Below, piece after piece: positions 11,701 to 23,700 of a DNA stretch of 64,000 nt. The notes under the pieces were generated by a model. The model was not told the DNA's origin, ran no database searches, and was given only the letters and a program-made list of their open reading frames with translations. The first letter of the stretch is position 1. Every line of letters starts with the position of its first letter. The translations under genes were made by a program, and so were the position numbers. Source of the stretch: Bugulina stolonifera (taxonomy: Eukaryota; Bryozoa; Gymnolaemata; Cheilostomatida; Bugulidae); the NCBI GenBank assembly GCA_935421135.1, contig OW285194.1:11307376-11371375 (forward strand), given 5' to 3'.

Positions 11701-14700
11701 AGTGGTAGTAGTAGAAGTAGTAGTAGTAGTAGTGGTAGTAGAAGTAGTAATAAAAATAGGTATTGAAAGACTAGTAATTGTATTATTAGATCTTTCAAGA
11801 GAAAAAGAGGGTAAATCTAAGAAAAAGAGTGGAGCAGGTGAAGAGGTGGGAGTAGAAGTAGGTATCGAAACAGTGGTAACTGTATCATCAGATCTTTCAG
11901 GAGAATGAGAGGGTGAATGTGAAGAAAAGAGTGGAGGAAAAGAAGCAGTAGAAGGAGTAGTAGTAATGTTAGTAGCAATAGTAGTAGTTGTAGGAGAAGA
12001 AGTAGAGGTGGTAGTGTCTCCATTAGTAAGAGAGTTACTGATGGGAGAAGCATCTGAATTAAAATGATGGTGAGAAGGGAGAGGAAATCGTGAAGAGCAC
12101 ACCCCAGACTTTAAAGAGAATGGAGTAGTAGACTTCCCCTTAAAGAAGGGAGGGTATACTACCCCACCAACAGTTGTTGGAGTGTATGCGGGAATGAGTA
12201 TTTTGGAAGGTGGAGAGTGACCAGTGACCCTTTGCAAAAAAGGATATGGTCTTTTTTAATGAGAAGATATCGGTTAGAAAGCGAGTATTGAATGAGATGT
12301 GGCGGTGACAGGGCTTTCCATCAATATGATGATTAGATGGAAAGTTGTAGTGTCTATTCATCCCCTCATCATCTACTGTTATGTGATAACAAAAACAGAT
12401 TTTAAGTGAGAAATGTTGCTGTATATGGGCACCTCGTCGGTGCCCAACATTTTTATTACATAAAAAGCAGGGGCCGTCCGATTCAAATGGCTTTGCTAGT
12501 GACATCTCCAGTCTTCTTTTTGCCTCATCACTAACAAAGACATAGAATCTTAGACCCCCCCCCTTACTTATTGGTTTTGTTCTGAGTCCTAAAAAAGAAA
12601 AAAAAAAACAAGAATAAGTGAGAGAGGACATATGACTTACTTGTAAATCAAAAAAGATTCTAGATAGACAAATAGATAGCAGATCATTCTTACCTATCTC
12701 TATCCCATCTACTCCCCCACATTCCTCAAATAAAGCAAACTCTTCTTCATCTAATTCTGTTTCTTTTTCATTCTATAATGTAAATATATGATTTTTGAGG
12801 AATTTGATGAAAAAACTAGCACTCTAAGTACTAAGCAAGTCTACTAAAGTCTGTCTATTTTCTTGCATAAAGAGAAATATACCATTAACATGAGAAAACC
12901 AGTTGTAATTTGTTTTATTTTTTTACATAAGAAAAAAAAGTGACTTATTGATAGAAATAATACATAAGAAAGAAAGTGCAATACTCATAATAAAAATATA
13001 ACTAATCTCTAACATCTTAGACATGGTAAGAGACTTATAGAATTAGAGAAAATCATACTATGGCTAATTAACATCTGGTTTTAAAAAGGAAGTAGTCTCT
13101 TTTGACATTCTAGACATGGAAAGAGGCTTATAGTATAAAAAAAGTACATTATCATACTATGTGTTACTAACATGTGCTTCTGAAGAAATGTCAGTAATCT
13201 CCTTTGACATCTTAGAAATAATGTGATGAGGTGTAGAAACCCAACACCATAGTGGATGGAAGTTGTAGTGCATGTGTGAACAAATAAGATAATAGACTAA
13301 CCATTTCTGGAGATGGGATTCTTTTCCTCGAAATTCTTTTGTCCTCTGTATCGTAAGTAATCATATATTTGGTGCCTTTTTTTGTTCTTTTTATTTTTCT
13401 TATATATTTCTTTCTTGCTTGCTTAGATGTAGAAGCCTGTAAGTATATGTAGAGTAATAAACATATACCAAAGCATAAGTCAAGTAAACGGAACTACTAA
13501 TGCAACATAGCTACTAAACAAAGAAAATAAGAATGAATAAAGATATATAGGAAACAAGAGCATAGTGGTAGTATACAAGTCAAGTATACAAAAATACTAA
13601 TCCCTATAGTTATTGAGCAAGAAAATAAGAATACTGATAACAACTACTTTTAGAATGAATAGAATAGGCAAGTAAAATAACAAGTAATAATATATACTAA
13701 ACCCTTAACTGTGTGGATAAAACCACCAACTCACCATAGTCACTGGGGAATAGAAACAAGAATAGGTAAGCAGAACATGTATTAGCAAGAATTAATTTTG
13801 AAGTGAATAATCAGTATAAGACAGAAAAAACCAAAAATACCACCCTTACTTTTTATGTGTTTTTTAACCAATCAAGTCTTTCTGATGGTAAGCTCCTCCC
13901 AAACAGAGAGATAAATTACTCTTGTGTTAGTGCAGATCTATTTATTAGAATTAATCAATTAGTCTTTTTAGCATCAAGTTCATCCCAAGTAGTGTAATAA
14001 ATCACTTTGGTGTAGACCTATTTATTAGAATTATTCAGTTAATCTTTTTAGCAACAAGTTCATCCCAAGTAGTGTAATAAATCACTTTAGTGCAGACCTA
14101 TTCATTAGAATTATCCAGTTAATCTTTTTAGCAGCAAGTCCACCCCAAGTATTGTGATAGACCACTTTAGTAGAACATAGTCTTGGATGTAGAGTATAGG
14201 CTACACTTGATAATATACTTCTTTGCTAGGATGTACTAGTATAGTCAGTACAAGTGATAATAAACTGTTTTGATACTTAATACCCTACTAGTGGTATAAC
14301 TACTCATATTGAAAATAAATCTCACCACTTATAAGGTTCCTAAACTATGGTCACACTAATTGTAGTATAGACAGAGCAGATCTCTACACACATGCTTTCA
14401 TGTTGAGAATCAAAACAGTTTAATATATAACCTTACAAAGTTTCTAGGCCCTGGTCATACCAAAGGAGAATTATCTCACTGCTAAAATAGAATTAGTCCC
14501 AATGTTAAATCAAATGAGTGAATTCCTATTAAAATACATATTAAAATAGCTAGGATGAATTAGTATAGCCAGTACAAGTGGAAATAAACTTGTATTGATA
14601 CTTATTACACTACTAGTGATATAACTACTCATATTGAAAATAAATCTCACCACTTATAAAGTTTCTAAGCTATGGTCACACTAATTGTAGTATAGACAGA

Positions 14701-17700
14701 GCAGATCTCTACACACATGCTTTCAGGTTGAGAATCAAAACAGTTTAATATATAAGTTTACAAAGTTTCTAGACCCTGGTCATACCAAAGGAGTATTATA
14801 TCACTACTGAAATAGAATTAGTCCCAATGTTAGCTCAAATGAGTAAATTCATATTAAAATACATATTAAAATTAGTTTACTCACCATATTAATTGTTGAG
14901 TGATGTTTATTCAGAGAAATTAGTAAATATCCAGAGTTGCAAGTCTTTACTAGGTGGATGAGTGGTAATGATAAAAATCCTCTCTCATGCTTGCTTTTAT
15001 GGAAGTCTCTGTCCAATCAGAAGTGATGTGCCTTTTTTAGTCTGATTTATTATATCCCGATGTGATTCGATGTATCCCGATGTAACCCGATGTGTTTCCG
15101 ATGTAACCCGATGTGTTTTCGACCTCCCCCAATGTGATTCGATGTGTTTTTGACCTCCCCCGATGTGATTCGATGTGTTTTCGACCTCCCCCGATGTGAT
15201 TCGATGTGACCCGATGTGTTTTCGACCTCCCCCGATGTGATTCGATGTGTCCCGATGTGTTTTCGACCTCCCCCGATGTGATTCGATGTGTCCCGATGTG
15301 ATTCGATGTCCCCCGATGTGTTTCCGAAGCTCCCCGATGTGTTTCGATGTGCCCCAATGTGTTTTCGACCTCTCCCGATGTGTTTTCGACCTCTCCCGAT
15401 GTGTTTCGATGTTCCCCTATGTGTTTTCAATCTATCCCGATGTGATTCGATGCACTCCTATAAACCAAGAGCTGATGAAGATAACAGTGGAAAGATGTAC
15501 AGAACAAAGTGAGTATGAGAATAAAGACTTATTTGAGGGGGTGTCTGAGCTCTTTCTCCAAAAAAGCTTACTTCTAGAGTGGCAGAAATTGGATCCTGTA
15601 ACCGATATTCGCAATAAGCTTAGCACACAGCTACTAGAAGAAATTCGTTCTATCTTTTGGGAGCAAGATGGAAAAAATGAAGAGTTGTAAGTTATACATA
15701 CTTCCAATTTTTTTTTCGTATTGTCTTTTATGATCAAAATAAAGTATGATAGACAAAACTGAAGTGGTTTAATGCAAATTTCTCATATAACTACCTCTCA
15801 ACTATGTGAAAAACAAATATTATGCTAAATGATGTAGTGAGGTTCTAGAAGCAGCCCGAGATAGAGATGAGAGAGCCGTTGCACTCGCGGTATTTGTTGC
15901 AAGGAGTCACAAACAACTGAATACAAAAAATGCGAATCGGCAGACGTTACTTCACCTAACTGTACAGTCTTATTGTTCGGATTCACTAATTCGCCTCATT
16001 ATCACAAGGGGAGCGGATGGAGCAATAGCCGATGCTTGGGGTTAGTGTTTTATAGCACCAATGTTTGCATGCATTGCTTGTGAAAAAATAAAGTGTTGCA
16101 AAACTCGTAACAATTCGATACTTATCTAGATTGCTAATGTTTATTTGGAAGATGACACCCCCCTTCACATTGTTGCACGTCTGGGTAGAGCTAAGGTTAT
16201 TCATGCTCTAACCACAAGTTTGACCAGAGCAGAAGTAAAGCATCCATACTTCAGAGTTCCTTACAAATCACTTCCCCAAGACAATGTACAGAGCTACAAT
16301 CATGATGGAAGGAGTGTAGTCCACCTCATTGTTGAAACAGCGCATAGCAGCAAGCATAGAGAGGCACTAAAGGTACTAAAAGAAAATACTCGGGCTGACT
16401 TAGATATGAGGGTAAGTGAATACATTACAGTGGAATAAAAGTAGAGTAGATCGAATTGATAAGTTAGATGGGGAGTTTAATTCAATTCCCTTGTTTGATA
16501 TTATAGCGAATGAGAGATGGATACGCCCATCTCACATTGCCATAGAGAATGAAGACTACGAATGTCTACATTCATGTCTAAGATTGGGAGCTGATTCTGA
16601 AGTTCGTAACTACAAAGGTGAAACCCCTCAACAACTAGCTCACCTCTACAAATCACCGGATATGGTAAGGGACCAACAACATAAAGAAGGATAGATTTCT
16701 TGCTTTGACCACCTTGAGTGATATTCGTCTGAGTATAAAACTAAAATCATCTTGTAGGTAAGACTGTGTCAAGAGTTTGGAGCTGGAGCGTATCAATTAG
16801 AGTATGCCGAGACCAAAGTCGTAAACGTTATAGCTCCTACAACTTCTGATGAAGATGAGTAATAAGTACCTAAACTCCTACTCCTACTAAACTCTATTGG
16901 CAGGCAAAATCTAACACTCGCACACAACCTTTTATTCCTTCATCCTTTATCGTCAATACAATGTATATCATAGAACCGATCCTTCCTCGCATTAATACCA
17001 CCATCGGACTAGCTTATCTTTTACAATCCCGCCCCGGTGTAACTCGGGATGGGCGGCGGGCCGCTGCCTAGCCGCTTGGCCCGGTGGATACGGGGCACCG
17101 GCGTCGCCTCCACGTGTACGGTCGGCGCCGCACGCAACGTAGGCGGACGCGGCTTGACCGCCTCAAACGATCGGTCGTTCGGGTGAGTGGGGGTTGCGGG
17201 GGAGGGTGGGCGGCGGCGGTGGAGGAGGGGTGGCGGTGATGGCGGCGGTGGTGGCGGTGGAGAAGGTGGTGCTGGCGGCGGTGGTGCGGGCGGGACGAGG
17301 GAGGAGTGGGGGGGGTGGGGAGGAGGGTGGGAAGGAGGGAGGGAAGGGGTCGTGACCGGGTTTGGGGTCAAGTGTGCAAATGTTTTTTCGACCAATCAGA
17401 AGGGGGGATTTTGGGGTGACCTTGGCAAGGTCGTGTGCAATTTTTGTGCTCTTCTGTGATTGGTTGAAATCGGAAATACCGGCTTGTGATTGGTTGAAAA
17501 CAGGGGTCAATGAGCGCGTGTCTGTATAGAAGTGCACTGACTATACTACTGACCTTACACATCTTAGACCTTACACATCTTAGACCTTACACATCTTAGA
17601 CCTTACACATCTTAGACCCTACACATCTTAGACCCTACACATCTTAGACCCTACACATCTTAGACCTTACACATCTTAGACCTTACACATCTTAGACCTT

Positions 17701-20700
17701 ACACATCTTAGACCTTACACATCTTAGACCTTACACATCTTAGACCTTACACATCTTAGACCTTACACATCTTAGACCTTACACATCTTAGACCTTACAC
17801 ATCTTAGACCTTACACATCTTAGACCTTACACATCTTAGACCTTACACATCTTAGACCTTACACATCTTAGACCTTACACATCTTAGACCTTACACATCT
17901 TAGACCTTACACATCTTAGACCTTACACATCTTAGACCTTACACATCTTAGACCTTACACATCGCAGCTACAAGCATGAAACAGCTTAGAAACAATGCTA
18001 ACCAACAGCTACAGACTAGCTGTACTTCAATAATTAAAAACATAGCATGTCCTACTTAAAATATGCCTTGTATTGTAGAGCTCTAGTTGTGCTTGAGTAA
18101 ATTAGCAGGAGTTGTCCACACTCTTAGTAATCATGAGAAGACAAATCCATTAACTACAGTGCAGCCATGCTCACATGACCTCTTGGTTTCTCAACCAGCT
18201 ACTAAAGAAACTGTACTGTGTTAGTGTACAGTGCAAGGCAGGCAGAATCAGCAGCCTAACATTACAGTTTAGCTATAAATAAAAAAAGTGTAATAGGCCT
18301 ATATATTATCCTACAGTATTAGTTCAATTAAAGGTACAATGATAGTAAAACAGTCTCTATCACATAAAAAAATTAGCTGAAAAAAAATTTACATACAATG
18401 GAAATTTTCTTTGAAAGAATTGGCTTTCATACTATTGAATATTATGTCTATTGAAATAGTAAATTGCTTACTTAATCAAATGACACAGGGCAAAGCTCAC
18501 CAGTAGAAATTAGACTATTGACTTGGCTAGGTATTGGTTCAGCACACACTGCACTGGTAAGTCCTTTTCATATTCATGTTGTGTGAGATATAATTGGCTA
18601 ACCATTATTATTCGTTGATTGTATTGATTATATATTATTATTATAATTCATCAAAGGCGCCCTGAGTGCTAGGGAATTTCCATGGATTATTCCATTGTAT
18701 ACATTTATTTGTTAAAATAATACCAAAAAAAAACAATAGCCTGTCTGCCAATCAACAACTCCAATCATATGATAATATTTGCATAATATAATATAAAGAC
18801 TGCAGAGTTAGAGGAGATCTTGAAAATCAAGTGTCAATTGTTGTGGTACATCTCACATCCCCCAATTGATATGTTGACTATAAGGGTAACACTTCAAACC
18901 TGGCCTGTTCATATTAGGCCATCCTCCCCAAGATTTGATAGCTTCCAAAATATTACTTGATAGAACGTTTTTAAAAATTGGATTTGAAAAAAAATTCCAA
19001 ATTTTCAATAAGTAAAATCTGACCCTGAAATCTTGCCTATGGGCCACCAGGACAATACATTTCAAATAGTACAGTGAGAGGCATAAGCTAAGTACATAAT
19101 ATTATGAAAATGGTCTAGCGAGATCAGTGGGGCACCAAATGGTTGCACAAAATTCAACTTAACTAGGATCACAAGCACAATGGGGGATTTATCTTGGAGT
19201 TCAATCTCTTCTACAAAACCTTCCAGAGTAAACAGGAATAATAATCAATCTGTGACATACTTGTGATTCTATTGCATACTCCGCTTTCTAGTGATTCTGC
19301 ATTTTAACTACAACATTTCAGAGATTAAATCTAGAGATTTTCCATATATAACCTGTGTAATTACTAGTTTGGCATATTGGTAACATCATATGAAACCTAC
19401 TAACTAACAAATCAGCTATATGCATAGCAAAGTGGCTAACTAGGTGTTTGTCATACAGTGTGGGTAGACCAGTAAACTGTAAACCAGTGGTCAGCCCTTT
19501 TGCAATGGCTTGTAGCTGGTTGAATATTGTAGTAGATTACCAAGTCTCTACTATGTACTGCTAGTTGACCTACGCAAGTAAAATAAAACACTGCTGCTGC
19601 CACCACTACCAGGGTAATGGTGCAGATGTGCCTGTAAAAGCTCAAAAGGGTACCTGGGAAAAATTTCGGATTAATTTAATCTAAGTAATGACTTACTCAC
19701 ATTTTGATAATAATACTATACTTTTAAACATAAACTTTAAGTTATGTTTGGTACCTGGACAATAAACACCTACCTGATATATTCCCAAGCTGTTCTGACA
19801 GAGAGTCTCTCTCAATGGTTTGGAAGGAGATTCCGACGACGTGGCAGACAACTAGGAAAAAGGAAAATACTTTAATATAAACTCCTACACTTGTGACCTG
19901 CTTGTGACCTTGTAGTCACAAGCAGAGTCACACAACTTGTACAACTATTATTTGTAAATGCTATTATTAATATTACTACTGTAACTACTGCCGCTGCAAC
20001 TACTGCCGCTGCTGCTGCCACTATTACTTCTACTTCTACTACCCTCCCAACTATTACAATGTACTAGTTAACCCTGCTGCTGCTAACACTACTACTACCA
20101 CCAGATCTGTGACATCTATTTCTCACTGAAGGGGCAAACAAACCTAAAGCAGGGAGCCAAAAGGCCACCTAGGTGTGGCCTGGGGCAGTGCCCTTGCAGC
20201 TGTTACTTCAACAGTGATTTTGTGCAAAATTAAAGCAAATAGGCCTATTGTTGAAAGTACAGAGTGTATGTTTAAAATTGATACAAAAAATTCATTGTGA
20301 CAGCCCAAACATTGAGGATGTCACCTTGCCTCTATTATTTGTAAATGGAGGCATAAAGGTGAAAACACGTCAAATTCGCTCAAAAACGCTCTCATGTGTT
20401 TGCACCTTTAATATTACTCCTACAGCGTTTGCAAGGAAAAATTTTAGGTCTAACACTGTGTCATTAGGTGGTTCAGGGTTGTCCCAGCAATATTATAATA
20501 ATACATATATGTGCATAACATGTGAGGTCTGTAAGTAGAACAAAAAACTATTATAATAAGACATATTTTTTATAAAAATATTATAATGATCCATGTGTAT
20601 TACACAATCACCCTTGACTATACAAAGAAATTACAGCATATTTTAACATAATACTCCCAATGGAACCTCACCAGCCAGACACAATCTCTTATACAATGTA

Positions 20701-23700
20701 CATGTAGATTACATGTACAGTGTATATATCAGACTCAGTTAAAGACTCTCACTCGAGTTAATTCAAGCAACATTTTATGGATTATTATAAAGACTAGTAA
20801 CTTGAATACACAGCTGTCAAAAACTTGTGACTTGAATTGTAATTCAATTATGGCTATGATCAAAGACTCTCAACTTGCACATCATTATATTGAAATATTC
20901 AATAACTGGGCAGCTGTGAATTGTAATAAATAAAAATAACCACAGTTATAACCACCAACCACAACCACAATTAGGCCTATAACACATTTTACACTAAAAC
21001 TGTGACATTTTGCTTTGAAATTTGAACTTCTAACACCATTTCCTAACAAAATTTCACCATAAGCTAAACAATAACCCAATAACTCTATAGAAAGACTGAG
21101 TTAAACAAGAAAAGAATTGAATTGAAACTTGCTTGTAGTCAACTTGGATAACTTGACAAAAACTTGAGTTTCTGGGGATATGTAAATATTTAACTGGTAA
21201 CTTGAAAGTTTTTATCTGTCATTGAAAGAATTGACTTGTAACTTGAAGAGTCACATCTAAGAGTTGGCCATGGAAACTTGAGTTTCCAAAATAAAACTTG
21301 CACACATCTCTGGTATATATACCATTTTAATACAAGGTACATACATGTACATTTAGGACAGGGGTTCCCAACCTTTTTTAGCCGAAGTACCCCTTAGCAG
21401 TCATGTAGCAAATGACGTACCCCTTTGAAACAAACAATGTACCCCTATGTAAAACTATATTTAATCAAGGATATCTTTGGTTTAATTTAATTAATTTTAC
21501 CTAATAAACAATATAACTTTTCAAAATGCGTCACTTAAACAGGTAAATAAATGCAGTATGACCAGCATAAAATCTTTATTTGCCAATTATCTAATGATAA
21601 CTACATAATATAACTTTAATTGATTGTAGTGTTTTATGGCTTTTACCCAGTACTTTTTTGTAAGATCAGTTGAGGGGGCTCCCTACAAATTTCAGGTTCC
21701 CTCCCCTCTCACCTCCTCACATGCTACACAGTAAGTCTATTGCATTCGTTTGACAATTATACAACTTATGGTCAATTTTTGTGCGGATCACTTCTACGTG
21801 TATTATCACTTTGTAATTAAACTACAAACAATGAATTGGGAGTATCTCCGCACAGAACAGTTATGCAGGTATAAAATAAGATATCTTTTCGTATAACTTC
21901 CAGATTGCAAATTTGCAAAGCACAATGTCATAGGGCGTTAGAGGATTTGGCCATTTTGATATGTGATGGATTTTATGTCATAGCATCTTATCACCATAGC
22001 ATCTACACCTGTGACCTTTTAGTAAATCAGATAAGAATACTTACACTTCCTTATGGAATCTTCAAATCCGACAATAGATGATACCAGGTCAACTTCTTCC
22101 TCGAGAGTTGCCTGTAACATATTGATTTGTTACAATAAAGAGTACCAGCACATCACCGAAACAACTCAGTGTGATATGTAGGCCTATGTAATATCACAGG
22201 AAATCTGCACAGTTCTCAATAAATGGTTAAAACAGAACCATGAGCATCAGATCGTGTAATAAATTCAAGCGTCATTTCGCTAATTATTGACATTGGGATC
22301 AGATATAATTAGGCGACAGGCTACTATTGAGTACTATGACAGTATTGGTTTTTTCTAGATGAAGTAAATATCTGAAATTTTTGATGTGAAAAGAAACTAT
22401 TCTTAGACAAGCAGCAATCAATTTCTCTCTCCTGTAGACTGATATTGTTGTTTTACATTTTAGAAAGATGAAGTCGATGATGGCTCCAATAATGCTGAGC
22501 AATGGCTAACTGACAGGTGGAGAGATATCAGTGTAAGTTTAATACATGTATATAACATAACATTGATGTGATAGAATCTATGGCTAAGGTATCAGACTTG
22601 TAGGAATAATCAGTTACAATAATATTATTATAACAATTACATATTATAGTATAAGTTATAGACATATTCATAAAAGGCTATTGTATCAATAAGCTTACAT
22701 CCTATGTGGGATTAGCATACATACACCACACAGTACTACCTTACACAAAGCGAAATAGACATTATAATAATATTCACTTATTATATGTAATATAAACTAC
22801 TTTGCTACTAAGAAGAGGAAGTTCTACAGTGAGGTCTACACAGTACTCACCCAAAATGCTGCAAATTGGCAAGTCTCCAACATATTTGCCAACTGTATTA
22901 CTTTATGTACGCCCTCATCATCTGCCTAAAATATTATCAGAATGTACCATATTTCATAGCTACTTACTTGCCAACATATTTATAAACATAATAACTATAA
23001 AATCTCAAATATTATGATAACATATTTTATAGGCCTATAGTTAAAAGTCATAAAAGTAACACACAGTTGCAATGGCAACTACAATGGCAATATGTACTAA
23101 AAGTGTAATGGGACATTCACACTGCCGTTTATTTCACGCGGCGAGCGGCAGGCGGCCGCCGCGCCTGACGTCACGCGCGCGCGGCGAACCATTCACACTG
23201 CGCGCGGCAATCGCGCGGCCAACTGCAGCTTAGGCCAATCAAATAACACCAGCGCCGTGACATGCGTACAACACAAGGTCAAAGTTGTTTTGGGACTCAT
23301 TTCCCTCAGCCGTTCACAATCAATGGCTCTGTCCTTTCCAGAATAACTTCTATCGTGGATATTTGTGTTTACTGTAATTTTCATTTTGTTATTTGAAACC
23401 GTTATATTAGTGATGATTTTGGAACTCATTCGTATTCAACTTCAGTTATTGTTGTTGGCCAGGGAGGCCGACCGAAGAAACAGAGTAATTAATGCCCCTA
23501 AACGTATGTGGCAGCTGCCATTAATTCGGCAACGCCATTTACATGGCAAGGGTGTTTATGGCCAGCTATACCAAGAACTGCGAGATGGTTCGAACCCAGG
23601 GTACTGTCACAATGACTATTTTAGGATGAGCCGGAATACATTTGACTACATACTTACTCAAGTCAGACATAGGTAATTTATTTATTTTCAATCAAATGAA

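Larger units (their letters stand above)
9759..17550. mobile_element. 7,792-bp Polinton-like inverted-repeat element carrying cargo genes
   Basis: The element is bounded by long terminal inverted repeats (9759-10275 and 17054-17550) starting 5'-AGTAGTATAGTCAG. In the outer 150 bp I count one substitution and one 2-nt indel between the two ends, so the insertion looks young. A 6-bp duplication flanks it. AG...CT ends, a 6-bp duplication and inverted repeats of several hundred bases are the hallmarks of Polinton/Maverick elements; IS3EU and Dada transposons also make 6-bp duplications. None of the Polinton core genes (DNA polymerase B, integrase, packaging ATPase, protease, capsid) nor any transposase is visible, so this copy must be non-autonomous. 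The interior holds subterminal repeats, a minus-strand cargo gene (11413 to about 13735), promoter-like duplications, a minisatellite and a plus-strand ankyrin gene (15475-16862). Confidence 0.9.

Noticed and set aside
11588..12053. Plus-strand frame of Val/Glu runs and minus-strand Leu-rich frame
   Set aside because: They are shadows of the Ser/Thr-rich region of the minus-strand cargo gene; that frame has splice support and a sensible C-terminus.
11413..13735. Cargo gene as a Rel/NF-kB DNA-binding protein paired with the IkB-like gene
   Set aside because: No Rel homology signature is visible; the Cys/His cluster and Ser/Thr linker do not match that family.
9759..17550. A full Polinton or virus-like gene set
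   Set aside because: I looked for polymerase B, integrase, ATPase, protease and capsid motifs on both strands of the interior and saw none; the space is used by two cargo genes and repeats.
9446..17963. CRISPR-like array
   Set aside because: Repeats are contiguous 16-bp units without spacers, in an animal-type genome.
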